A DNA stretch of 27,567 nucleotides. Source: Planctomycetota bacterium (lineage in GTDB: Bacteria; Planctomycetota; Phycisphaerae; FEN-1346; JAACEH01). Below are positions 14,875-22,950 of the stretch, piece after piece. Made by a program: the position numbers and the translations under genes. The notes beneath the pieces are model-generated. The model saw only the letters and a list, made by a program, of their open reading frames with translations. It made no database searches and was not told the DNA's origin. Every line of letters begins with the position of its first letter. The first letter of the stretch is position 1. Location: assembly GCA_016935955.1 (NCBI GenBank), contig JAFGPY010000325.1:1-27567 (forward strand). The letters run 5' to 3'.

Positions 14875-15681
14875 ATGAACGCTGCATTGGGGCCGCTTGT
14901 CTCGGCTCGATTTCCCGACTTGAAAGGTAAGACAGTCGTCGTCACCGGAGCCAGTCGCGGCATCGGCCGCCACATCGGCCTGTTCTGCGGACGCCAAGGC
15001 ATGGACGTCGTTCTGGCCGGTCGCTCGGCCGACAAGGGCGAAGCCGTGGCCGCCGAGGTCCGGGCCGCAGGCGCTCGCTGCGAGTGGGTTACCGGCGACG
15101 TCTCGGACGAGGCCGTGGCGCAGCAGGTCTTCGACACGGCAATCCGGTCGTTCGGCCGCCTGGACGTGCTGGTCAACAACGCGGCCTGGAAGGGCGGCCG
15201 CCCGTTCCTGGACCTGGACGAGGATGCCTACCATCGCAGCTTCGAGAAGAACCTGCGGATGGTCTACCTGATGAGTCGCCTGGCGGGCCGCCACATGGCC
15301 GACCACGGCGGCGGATCGATCGTCCACATCTCGTCGGTCGGCGGCCTGCGGGCCCATCGCGGTACGCCGGGCTACGATGCCTCCAAGGGCGCCATCGACG
15401 CCCTGACGCGGGCCATGGCCCTGGACCTGGCGCCGCACGGCATCCGCGTCAACGCCGTGGCTCCCGGCTTCACGCCTGACGACTGGTTCCGCACCAATAA
15501 GCCTGAGGCCGTGCGCGACAAGGGCACCGGCATTCCGCTGGGACGCGAAGGCACGGGCGAGGAGGTTGCCGCCGTGGTGGCTTTCCTGGCCAGCGACGCT
15601 GCGGCGTACATCACCGGGCAGATTCTTTACGTCGACGGCGGCCTGACGGCGCAACTGACGCCGCCCGGCATCAGTATCTAG
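14875..15681 (+). CDS. Short-chain dehydrogenase/reductase (SDR)
   Basis: This encodes 268 residues, normal for a classical SDR. It is an NAD(P)-dependent oxidoreductase of a sugar, polyol or other alcohol. The cofactor loop TGASRGIG is at 24-31, NNA at 101-103, the catalytic Ser in HISS (153-154), and Tyr167-x3-Lys171 in YDASK. After Tyr-Lys comes the usual RVNAVAPGF segment (191-199). GGAG lies 9 nt before the ATG. The next two genes (sugar-acid dehydratase family and lactonase) suggest a sugar 1-dehydrogenase that makes a lactone, but the substrate cannot be read from the sequence. Confidence 0.9.
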   Translation: MNAALGPLVSARFPDLKGKTVVVTGASRGIGRHIGLFCGRQGMDVVLAGRSADKGEAVAAEVRAAGARCEWVTGDVSDEAVAQQVFDTAIRSFGRLDVLVNNAAWKGGRPFLDLDEDAYHRSFEKNLRMVYLMSRLAGRHMADHGGGSIVHISSVGGLRAHRGTPGYDASKGAIDALTRAMALDLAPHGIRVNAVAPGFTPDDWFRTNKPEAVRDKGTGIPLGREGTGEEVAAVVAFLASDAAAYITGQILYVDGGLTAQLTPPGISI

Positions 15682-16004
15682 CGGCCCTTTGGAGAAATGT
15701 AGCCCGGTCGCCCTCGGCCGGGGAACTCGGCCCCTTGAGGGGATGTAGCCCGGCCGCTCTCGGCCGGGAGACACGGACGCAGACGGTCGTCTTCAGCCTT
15801 TTTGTCACGCCCGAGGGTGGGCGTGCTACATAGGCTTGGCTTCTTCAACGCGCTGCAACGGCTGTGTCCGGCTCAGTTGTCCGACTTCCGATGTGCCACG
15901 GCGGGTCTTGCCCGCCGTGCTTCATGGCCACGCATGCGTGGCCATGCCACCCCGGAACGTAGTGGAAGGTTACCGAAAGCGGCGCAAGGCAAGGAGCAGG
16001 GGTC
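15682..16004. repeat. Repeat-rich 323-nt intergenic gap
   Basis: Contents in order: two inverted copies of the GGCCG repeat (15698-15725 and 15744-15769); a CACGCCC/GGGCGTG hairpin near 15807-15827; a CACGGCGGG/CCCGCCGTG hairpin (15897-15919); and a perfect 22-bp palindrome at 15924-15945 with GGCCACGC/GCGTGGCC arms. No gene or clear promoter is seen. Confidence 0.7.
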
Positions 16005-17207
16005 ATGGCCGATCTGAAGATCGAAGCGGTGCAGTGTTTCCTGACGCAGCCCGACACGCAGCGGCTGATCGTGGTCAAGGTGCTGACCAGCGAGCCGGGC
16101 CTGTACGGCCTGGGCTGCGCGACGTTCACGCAGCGGCACCTGGCGGTCAAGGCGGCGGTCGACCATCACATCGGCCCCTTCGTGGTCGGCAAGGACCCGC
16201 GGAACATCGAGGACCTGTGGCAGTCGGGGATGGTCAACAGCTACTGGCGCAACGGCCCGGTGCTGAACAACGCGATCAGTGGTGTCGACATGGCCTTGTG
16301 GGACATCAAGGGCAAGCTGGCCGGCATGCCGTGCTACCAGCTCTGGGGCGGCAAGTCGCGACCGGCGGCCGCGGTGTACGGGCACGCCGGCGGCAAGACG
16401 CCCGCCGAGGTGGTCGAGGGCGTGCGACGGTGGATGGAGAAGGGATTCCGCCACGTCCGTTGCCAGTTGGGCGGCTACGTGGGCCAGGGCGCGCAGCAGG
16501 CCCGGCCCGACGGGGCGCCCGAGGGAGCCTACTTCGACGCCCGCGAGAAACTGCACTCGATTCCGGTCATGTTCGAGGTCGTGCGGAACGAACTGGGCGA
16601 CGGCGTGGAACTGTTGCACGACGTGCACGAGCGGCTCGCGCCGATCGACGCCGTGTACCTGGCCAAGACGCTGGAGCCCTACCGCCTGTTCTTCCTCGAA
16701 GACCTGCTGGCGCCGGAGGACATCGACTGGTTCCGTCAGATTCGCTCCGTCTGCGCCACGCCGATGGCCATGGGCGAGCTGTTCAACCACCCGCGCGAGA
16801 TGGTGCCGCTGGTGAGCGAGCGGCTGATCGACTTCGTTCGCGTGCACATCTCGCAGATCGGCGGCGCGACGCCGGCGCTGAAACTGGCGCACCTGTGCGA
16901 GGCCTTCGGCGTGCGGACCGCGTGGCACGGGCCGGCCGACGTCTCGCCGATCGGCATGGCGGCCGCGGTGCACCTGGACGTGGCCGTGCACAACTTCGGC
17001 ATCCAGGAATGGTCGTTCCGCAAAGAGCGCGAACTGGAGATCTTCCCGGGCATGCCCGAAGTTCGCGGCGGCTACGCCTATCCGAACGAGCAGCCCGGCC
17101 TGGGCATCGACTTCAACGAGGCCCTGGCGGCCAAGTGCCCCTGCGACAACGACAACCCGACCTGGACCGTCAGCCGCCTGCCCGACGGAACGATCTGGCG
17201 GCCGTGA
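16005..17207 (+). CDS. Enolase-superfamily D-mannonate/D-gluconate dehydratase (ManD/RspA type)
   Basis: This encodes 400 residues, the standard length. The family dehydrates D-mannonate or D-gluconate to 2-keto-3-deoxygluconate using Mg2+. Diagnostic segments: RNGPVLNNAISGVDMALWDIKG (82-103, given here in two overlapping parts), Arg152 and Tyr158, Asp206 and His208 in LLHDVHERL, Glu232 in LFFLED, Glu258 in MAMGEL, and His308 in AWHGPADVSP. These match the metal ligands and acid/base residues of the ManD subgroup. A GGAG-type ribosome site precedes the ATG. The residue two after His308 is Pro310 rather than Ala, a feature recalled for low-efficiency members, so the physiological substrate may differ. 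It lies between an SDR and an SMP-30 lactonase. Confidence 0.9.
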   Translation: MADLKIEAVQCFLTQPDTQRLIVVKVLTSEPGLYGLGCATFTQRHLAVKAAVDHHIGPFVVGKDPRNIEDLWQSGMVNSYWRNGPVLNNAISGVDMALWDIKGKLAGMPCYQLWGGKSRPAAAVYGHAGGKTPAEVVEGVRRWMEKGFRHVRCQLGGYVGQGAQQARPDGAPEGAYFDAREKLHSIPVMFEVVRNELGDGVELLHDVHERLAPIDAVYLAKTLEPYRLFFLEDLLAPEDIDWFRQIRSVCATPMAMGELFNHPREMVPLVSERLIDFVRVHISQIGGATPALKLAHLCEAFGVRTAWHGPADVSPIGMAAAVHLDVAVHNFGIQEWSFRKERELEIFPGMPEVRGGYAYPNEQPGLGIDFNEALAAKCPCDNDNPTWTVSRLPDGTIWRP

Positions 17208-17399
17208 GGCGGGCACGCCCGCGCCGTGCCCCTATGCTTCCCGGCCGAGGGCGGCCGGGCTACATTCTTCGGAGGGTGGCATGCTTGTGCTTGCACAAGC
17301 ATGTCGATCGCGCCAACGCCGCTTCGCACGCTTCTGCCCCTCGGCTTTGCTCGGAATCTGCGACAAGCAGAAGCGTGGCACCCGTGAAAGGGACGACGC
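17208..17399. repeat. Intergenic repeats: exact GGCCG copy and GGGTG unit
   Basis: The 27 nt at 17238-17264 are identical to 174-200. A GGGTGGC...GTGGCACCC unit follows (17274-17383). Its inner part has a perfect 11-bp hairpin, 17280-17290 with 17293-17303. AAAGGGA just before 17400 can serve as the ribosome site of the next gene. Confidence 0.7.
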
Positions 17400-18272
17400 A
17401 TGGACGACTGCATCGAGATCATCGAGGACGCTTTCTACCAGGTGCTGCGCGACGACAGCGAACTGCGGCTGGTGGCCGACGGGTTCCGTTTCACGGAGGG
17501 GCCGGCGTGGTGGGCGGCCGCAGGGTGCCTGGTCTTCAGCGACATTCCCGACGACACCATTTACCAGTGGACCGAGGCCGAGGGGCTGAGCATCTGGCGG
17601 CGGCCGAGCCGGCACGCCAACGGCAATACGACCGACCGCGACGGCAACCTGCTGACCTGCGAGCACGGCAGCCGCACGGTCACGCGAACCTCGCCCGACG
17701 GCCAGGTGACGACGGTCGCCTCGACCTACAGGGGTTGCAGGCTTAACTCGCCGAACGACATCGTCGTCAAGAGCGACGGCGCGATCTGGTTCACCGATCC
17801 GCCCTACGGCATCAAGCCCGAACAGAGCGAGCAGCCGGCCAACTACGTCTTCCGCCTCGACCCCGGTGCGGTGGAGCCCGTGGTTGTTGCCTCGGACTTC
17901 TCGCGGCCGAACGGCTTGTGCTTCTCGTCCGACGAGCGGCTGCTCTACATCGCCGACAGCGACACGAAGATTCACCACGTCCGCCGCTTCACGGTCGGCC
18001 CGGACAATACTCTGAGCGGCGGCGAGGTGTTCGCCGTGATTGAGCCGGGCGTGCCCGACGGTATGCGCGTGGACGAGGCGGGGCGGCTCTGGACCACGGC
18101 GGCCGACGGTGTGCAGGTGTTCGCCCCGGACGGCCGGATGCTCGGCAAGATCCACACGCCGCAGACCTGCGCCAACTGCGCCTTCGGCGGGCCGGACGGC
18201 GACACGCTGTTCATGACCGCCACGAGCAGCGTCTGGTCGATTCGCCTGGCCACACGCGGCCTGATGTGCTGA
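17400..18272 (+). CDS. SMP-30/gluconolactonase-family lactonase
   Basis: This encodes 290 residues. The family is a six-bladed propeller that hydrolyses sugar lactones using one metal ion. The ligands fit: Glu33 (FTEGPAWW), Asn119 (SPNDIVV), Asn171 (RPNGLCF) and Asp220 (VPDGMRVD). The N-terminal LRLVADGFRFTEGPAW and central NGNTTDRDGNLLTCEHG are typical of gluconolactonases. There is no signal peptide, so it is cytosolic. With the SDR and dehydratase before it, it could supply the lactone-to-acid step between them. The order is SDR, dehydratase, lactonase on one strand, but repeat-filled gaps of 190-320 nt separate the genes, so a single operon is not certain. Confidence 0.9.
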   Translation: MDDCIEIIEDAFYQVLRDDSELRLVADGFRFTEGPAWWAAAGCLVFSDIPDDTIYQWTEAEGLSIWRRPSRHANGNTTDRDGNLLTCEHGSRTVTRTSPDGQVTTVASTYRGCRLNSPNDIVVKSDGAIWFTDPPYGIKPEQSEQPANYVFRLDPGAVEPVVVASDFSRPNGLCFSSDERLLYIADSDTKIHHVRRFTVGPDNTLSGGEVFAVIEPGVPDGMRVDEAGRLWTTAADGVQVFAPDGRMLGKIHTPQTCANCAFGGPDGDTLFMTATSSVWSIRLATRGLMC

Positions 18273-18431
18273 GTCCGAGCAGATTTGTTCTCGGTCATTT
18301 TCTCGGGTCCAAGCGATCCGGCGCGCACTCAAACTAAACCTATCCGCGAAAAGAGGTTTCCGTCTATATCCCGTCCGACGTTACAGAGGCGCCCGCACAT
18401 GAGGCGGAGCGTCGTTCTTCATTCGCTCAGT

Positions 18432-18460
18432 TTGACATCCCTGTCGCGCGCGTCTATGAT
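18432..18460 (+). promoter_or_regulatory. Strong promoter of the kinase gene, probably leaderless
   Basis: TTGACA (18432-18437) and TATGAT (18455-18460) are separated by exactly 17 nt. The -10 box ends 9 nt before the ATG at 18470, so the mRNA would begin 0-3 nt before the codon. No Shine-Dalgarno sequence is present. Confidence 0.72.
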
Positions 18461-18469
18461 GACGTTGCT

Positions 18470-19714
18470 ATGACACCAGAGACTCCGCAACTCCAGCGAA
18501 TGACCGTCGACGACCGCTTCTTCGAACTGTACGACCGCATGATCGGCGAGGTCGAACTGGCGGCCGTCCTGCGCGACGTGGCCGACGTCGTCTGCCAGAG
18601 CCTCGAATCCGAACGCGCCACGGTCTACCTGGTCGAACCCGAGACGAGCACCTTGGCCGCAGCGGCCGTGGTCGGCAACGTGTCGCAGATCATCCGCGTG
18701 CCGATCGACGAGCACTCGCTGGCCGGATTCTGTGCCCTGACGGGGCGCACGTTCTCCGTGCCCGATGCCTACGGCGACCTGGGCGGCATTGATTCGCGGC
18801 TGCAATTCGACCGTTCGTGGGACCGGGTGAACGATTTCCGGACGCGCGACGTGCTCTGTGCCCCGGCCGTCTTCAAGGACGAGACCGTCGGCGTCGTGCA
18901 GGCGGTCAACAGTCGCGGCACGCCGTTCGGCGACGAAGACCTGGCGTCGTTGCGGGCGATCGCGCGGCTCGTCGGCTATGCCCTCTACCATGCCCGTCTC
19001 TACGACGACCTGGTCACGATGAAGCGCCTCGAAAAGGAGAAGGCCGGTTTCCTGCGGATCATGGTCCACGAACTGAAGAGTCCCGTGGCGGCTGCACGCA
19101 TGCTGACCTCGGCCCTCAGTGACAAGGTCGCAGGCGATCCTCAGGCGAGGACGCTGGCCGACCGCGTCGGGAACCGCATGGACCGGATGCTGGAGATGGT
19201 CGGCGAGATGCTGACTCTGGCTCGCGTCAAGTCGGGCGAACCGATGGGCGACATTGGCGTGCTTGACCTGGCGACCGAGGTGCGCAGTTGCTGCGACCTC
19301 TATCGCGACCCGTGCGAGGCCAAGGGGCTGAGGTTGGACGTGGTGGTGCCGCAAGGGGCCGTGCGTGTTCGTTTTGACACCCAGGCATTGGCCCTTGTCC
19401 TGTCGAACCTTGTCTCCAATGCCGTCAAGTACACCGAGGCCGGATCGGTCACCGTTACGGTGGATGCCGACGAGGAGCACGCGTTGCTGACCGTCGCCGA
19501 CACGGGCATGGGAATTCCCGAGAAGGACATGGCCAAGCTGTTCACGGAGTTCTTCCGCGCCAGCAACGCCAAGAAGGCAAAGATTCCCGGCTCGGGCGTC
19601 GGACTGTCGGGCGTCAAGCAACTGGTCGAGCGATTCGACGGTCAGCTTCGATTGACGACGTGCGAAGGGCAGGGCAGCACGTTCGCCGTTCGCCTGCCGC
19701 TGCACGACGGGTGA
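18470..19714 (+). CDS. Soluble GAF-domain sensor histidine kinase
   Basis: This encodes 414 residues with no membrane segment, so it senses a cytosolic signal. Domains: a GAF-like domain (about 25-175; ERATVYLVEP, VLCAPAVFKDETVGVVQAVN); a linker coiled coil (about 177-195); a dimerisation/phosphoacceptor domain with His200 in IMVHELKSPV; and a catalytic ATPase domain with N-box Asn317 (LSNLVSNAVKYTE), G1 DTGMGIP (344-350), F-box LFTEFFRAS and G2 GSGVGL (374-379). All residues for autophosphorylation are present. No response regulator is adjacent, so it is an orphan kinase within this window. The ligand of the GAF domain is unknown. Confidence 0.93.
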   Translation: MTPETPQLQRMTVDDRFFELYDRMIGEVELAAVLRDVADVVCQSLESERATVYLVEPETSTLAAAAVVGNVSQIIRVPIDEHSLAGFCALTGRTFSVPDAYGDLGGIDSRLQFDRSWDRVNDFRTRDVLCAPAVFKDETVGVVQAVNSRGTPFGDEDLASLRAIARLVGYALYHARLYDDLVTMKRLEKEKAGFLRIMVHELKSPVAAARMLTSALSDKVAGDPQARTLADRVGNRMDRMLEMVGEMLTLARVKSGEPMGDIGVLDLATEVRSCCDLYRDPCEAKGLRLDVVVPQGAVRVRFDTQALALVLSNLVSNAVKYTEAGSVTVTVDADEEHALLTVADTGMGIPEKDMAKLFTEFFRASNAKKAKIPGSGVGLSGVKQLVERFDGQLRLTTCEGQGSTFAVRLPLHDG

Positions 19715-19797
19715 CGGGACGTAGGGTGGCTGCTCATCCCTCGACGTTGCTCGGGTCTGCGACAGGGGCAGGCATGGTATCCGTAAGCACAATGCAT

Positions 19798-19827
19798 GGA
19801 GCCGCCAGACTCGGGTCTGACGGCTCC
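19798..19827. terminator. Hairpin between convergent genes
   Basis: GGAGCCG-C-CAGAC pairs with GTCTG-A-CGGCTCC around a TCGG tetraloop: 12 bp with one mismatch. It sits between the kinase gene and the end of the minus-strand gene at 19857 and may stop transcription from both sides. No T-run is present on either strand. Confidence 0.5.
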
Positions 19828-19856
19828 TGTGGTTTCACGCGGCTTCTGCAACAACA

Positions 19857-21953
19857 CTATTTCGGGTACTCGATCTTGATGTCGTCGACGAAGAGCGGGC
19901 CGGCCTGTTCGTTCAGCAGGTAGATGGCCACGGCGCCCTTGGGCGTGTACTTGGGCGTCAGGCGGCGGACTTCCTGCCCGTTGCCGGTCACCTTGACGGC
20001 CGCCGGGTCGGTGAAATCGAACACGCATTCGACCCAGCCGTTGCCTCGCCGCACGCCGCTCGGGTGCGGGCTGAACCACTGGTTCTCGCCGGTGTTGACC
20101 CAGGCGTACTCCTGGTCGCCGCCGAGATAACCGCGCCAGCATTGCCGCAGGCAGAACTTGTCGCCGTTGGCCGTCACGATGCCCCAGGCGGGGCCGTTGG
20201 TGGACTGCTTGCCGAACTTCTGCCCGCTGTCGTAGACCCACATCGTGATGCGGACCGGCAGGTCGTCGTACTCGCCGAACGCGAGCCGCGCGGTCGTGTC
20301 GACCTTCAGCGACTTGCGGCCGCCATGCTTCTGCTCGCTGCTGACGACGGCGCCTTCGAGGTGCCAGCGGCTGTCGAGCTTGCTCTCGAAATCGACCGTC
20401 AGCGTCTGGCCCTTCTCCAGGGCCTCAGCCTCCGTCTTCGCGCGGCGCTTGCCGACCTTGACCCAGACCGGCGACTGGCGGCTCTCGCCGGCCAACGTCC
20501 AGCGGATCGTGTACTGGCCAATGTCCTTGCGGCCGGTCTTGGGGTTGGTCCCGTCCCAGAGCGGCGCGTTGTACTCGCTGCCCTGCGGCACGTCGATCTC
20601 GTGCAGTGTGCCGAGCACCTCGCTGCCGTCCTTGTCGAGCAGCTCGATCTTCAGGCTGCCGGCCGCACGGGTCTGGCACGCCAGGCGGACGCGATCGTTG
20701 TTGGCCGTCTCGACCCAGTTGGGAATGATCACGCTCATCGTGATGTTGCGGCCCGGATCGAGCGGCACCTTGACCACCTCGACCTTCTTCTCGTCCTCGA
20801 CGTAGCGGCGCTTCCAGCCGCCGAGCTTGTCCGTGACGTTCCGCAGGTAGGCCAGGGCGATGCGGTCGCGCGGCGAGTTGCCGCCGACCTGCTTCTCGTA
20901 GACTGCGCGGATCTGCGGGTCGAAGCGGGCCAGAGCCGGCCACAGTTGCCCGGCGTCGGTCGTTCCGTCGGCGCTGCGCCACTTGCCGGCGGCGATCATC
21001 CAGTGATTCGTGCGGATCATCCGCTGGAGGTCCTCGCGCTCGTAGACCAGGCCCGAGTCGTAGACCTCCACGAAGTCGGCCGTCTCGCCCGCTTGGTAGC
21101 CCGGCCGCGACGAGTGCACGCCTACCCAGCTCTTCGGGGCGCTGCCCTCGATGTCGTAGGGGCCGTGCGGCATCCAGAAGTTCCAGACGATGCGGTCCTC
21201 GTCCGGGTAATAGCGCCACATGGTCTTCGCGCGGCCGTAGACCTTCAGCACCCGCTCGCGGTACTCGGGTTTGCCCGTCACGCGCCACAGCCGCAGCAGA
21301 ACGATCGACACGCTGTAGTGCTTATTGAGGTTTTCGCTGATGGTGCGACTCGGGCGGTCGACCCACTTGTTGGTCTTGACGTCGACCAGCTTGCCGTAGG
21401 TGTGGTAGCTGCCCCAGCCGGCGGCGTCCTCGTAGTAGCAATCGCGACGGTTCCACTTGTCCCAGCAGATGCGCGTGGCCAGATCGACGTAGCGTTTGGC
21501 CTTGGCGCCGAAGCGCGACTTGAGCTTCGAGTCGGCCTGGACGATTTCGGCGAAGCGAACCAGCGGCGCGCACAGGACCGCGTCGCCGACCACGGCATCG
21601 GTGGCCAGTTCGGTGCCCTTCTCGCTGATCGGGTCGCCGATCCAGCCCTCGTAGCCGTCCGGGTCCTTCTGCAACTTCGAGAGGTAAAAGTCGAAGAACT
21701 TCTCGGCGGCCTCCAGCCACTTCGGGTTGCCGAAGGCCTCGTAGCCGTCGAGGAAGGTCTCGGCCGAGTAGGCGGCGTACCAGCAGAACTGCTCGCCCGT
21801 GCCGGCGTTGGGCCGCACACCTCGTATGACTTGGTCGCAGTAGGCCGCCGGGTCGGGTTCCGGCACGTTGCCGGCCTGTGCCCAGGCAAGGCCGGTCGGT
21901 ACCGTCATGGCCATGACCATCATGGCCACCGCTAGGATTGCAGTGCGCTTCAT
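19857..21953 (-). CDS. Large secreted protein, probable alpha/alpha-barrel with C-terminal jelly-roll
   Basis: This encodes 698 residues. The start at 21953 is chosen because a clear signal peptide begins there (MKRTAIL, cleavage after AWA near residue 25) and AAAGGGA lies upstream; the frame extends further to 22037. Residues of about 30-400 are helical with many Trp/Tyr pairs (EQFCWYAAYSAETFLDGYEAFGN, FYLSKLQ, KTMWRYYPDED; the first in two overlapping parts), resembling six-hairpin glycoside hydrolases and polysaccharide lyases. A middle Ig-like part has PLWDGTNPKTGR and GQYTIRWTL, as in FlgD/FN3-like modules (about 420-530). The C-terminal 160 or so residues look like a carbohydrate-binding jelly-roll (TVDFESKLDSRWHLEG ... 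LFVDDIKIEYPK). Catalytic residues could not be assigned. A role in polysaccharide breakdown or binding is inferred. Confidence 0.75.
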   Translation of the reverse strand: MKRTAILAVAMMVMAMTVPTGLAWAQAGNVPEPDPAAYCDQVIRGVRPNAGTGEQFCWYAAYSAETFLDGYEAFGNPKWLEAAEKFFDFYLSKLQKDPDGYEGWIGDPISEKGTELATDAVVGDAVLCAPLVRFAEIVQADSKLKSRFGAKAKRYVDLATRICWDKWNRRDCYYEDAAGWGSYHTYGKLVDVKTNKWVDRPSRTISENLNKHYSVSIVLLRLWRVTGKPEYRERVLKVYGRAKTMWRYYPDEDRIVWNFWMPHGPYDIEGSAPKSWVGVHSSRPGYQAGETADFVEVYDSGLVYEREDLQRMIRTNHWMIAAGKWRSADGTTDAGQLWPALARFDPQIRAVYEKQVGGNSPRDRIALAYLRNVTDKLGGWKRRYVEDEKKVEVVKVPLDPGRNITMSVIIPNWVETANNDRVRLACQTRAAGSLKIELLDKDGSEVLGTLHEIDVPQGSEYNAPLWDGTNPKTGRKDIGQYTIRWTLAGESRQSPVWVKVGKRRAKTEAEALEKGQTLTVDFESKLDSRWHLEGAVVSSEQKHGGRKSLKVDTTARLAFGEYDDLPVRITMWVYDSGQKFGKQSTNGPAWGIVTANGDKFCLRQCWRGYLGGDQEYAWVNTGENQWFSPHPSGVRRGNGWVECVFDFTDPAAVKVTGNGQEVRRLTPKYTPKGAVAIYLLNEQAGPLFVDDIKIEYPK

Positions 21954-22067
21954 AAACGTGTCCCTTTCTCTGCGATTCGGCCGCAAGCCGACGGGCCTGC
22001 GGCAAAAAGGTCCCATTCGCCAGACGCCCCCCTGCATCGTTTAACCGCACCCAAGCCTCGGGTTGCG

Positions 22068-22076
22068 TGTTAAAAT
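22068..22076 (+). promoter_or_regulatory. Extended -10 element of the aldo/keto reductase gene
   Basis: TGTTAAAAT matches TGn-TATAAT at 8 of 9 positions, counting the free n. No good -35 box lies at the usual distance. The leader would be about 30 nt and holds GGGAG 9 nt before the ATG at 22114. Confidence 0.4.
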
Positions 22077-22113
22077 CCAAGTCTCGCGCCACAATTGTGC
22101 TGGGAGCTGATCC

Positions 22114-22950
22114 ATGAGCCGACTGCCGACGCGCCCCCTGGGACGAACTGGCTTCGACGTCACCGTGCTGGCCCTGGGCGGCGTCACCTACAACCTGCTG
22201 CCCGACGCCGAGGCCGCCGCGGTGGTCCAGCGGGCCATCGACCTGGGCATCAACTACATCGATACGGCCCACAGCTACAAGGAGAGCGAGCAGAAGATCG
22301 GCCAGGTGATGCCGGAACGCCGCGACGAGGTCTTCCTGGCCACCAAGAGCACCAGCCGCGATTACGACAGCATGGCCGCCGACATCGAAGAGAGCCTGCG
22401 ACGGTTGCGCACCGATCGGCTGGACTGTGTGCAGTTGCACGATTTCAAGGACGAAGAGGACCTCAGGGCCGTCCTGTCGCCCGACGGGGCACTGAAGGCT
22501 ATCGAGAAGTTCCGCGCCGGCGGCACCGTCCGTTTCGTCGGCATCACCGGCCACCGCGACCCGGCCATCCTGGCCAAGGCCATGGGAGAGTATGCGTTCG
22601 ACACGGTGCTCTGCGCCCTCGGTGCGGTGCATGCCGCCGTGCGACCGTTTCATCCGACGATCCTGGCCGCAGCCCAGGCGCGAGGCGTCGGCGTCCTGGG
22701 CATGAAAGTCATGGCCTACGCCTTCCTGAAGGACCACGCCGAAAACGCCCTGCGTTACGTCATGGGCCTGCCCGGCGTCGCTACGGCCGTGGTGGGCATG
22801 GACGACCTGGCCCAGCTCGAAGCGAACGTGGCCGTGGCCAGGGCCTGTCGCCCCCTTGCCGCCGATGAGCAGGCCGAACTGCTGGCCGAAGCCCGCCGCA
22901 TCTACCAGGCCCGGGCCAAGGACGCTTGGTTCATCAAACTGCCAACCTGA
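22114..22950 (+). CDS. Aldo/keto reductase
   Basis: This encodes 278 residues with a TIM-barrel AKR pattern: LGRTGFDVTVLALGG at 9-23, then the catalytic tetrad Asp50, Tyr55, Lys78 and His109 (INYIDTA, SYKESE, LATKST, VQLHDF). It is NADPH- or NADH-dependent and reduces aldehydes or ketones. A GGGAG ribosome site precedes the ATG. It lacks the four-Cys iron-sulfur tail found in some related reductases, since the protein ends soon after the barrel at AWFIKLPT. It is divergent from the 21953 gene. The substrate is unknown. Confidence 0.92.
   Translation: MSRLPTRPLGRTGFDVTVLALGGVTYNLLPDAEAAAVVQRAIDLGINYIDTAHSYKESEQKIGQVMPERRDEVFLATKSTSRDYDSMAADIEESLRRLRTDRLDCVQLHDFKDEEDLRAVLSPDGALKAIEKFRAGGTVRFVGITGHRDPAILAKAMGEYAFDTVLCALGAVHAAVRPFHPTILAAAQARGVGVLGMKVMAYAFLKDHAENALRYVMGLPGVATAVVGMDDLAQLEANVAVARACRPLAADEQAELLAEARRIYQARAKDAWFIKLPT

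Noticed and set aside
18273..18431. Small gene or RNA before the kinase
   Set aside because: There is only a 6-bp AAACCT/AGGTTT stem, with no open frame with a ribosome site and no RNA family signature.
20064..21935. 623-residue plus-strand frame antisense to the secreted protein
   Set aside because: It is low-complexity (Leu/Ala/Val/Asp-rich), with no ribosome site. The opposite strand has a signal peptide and domain structure.
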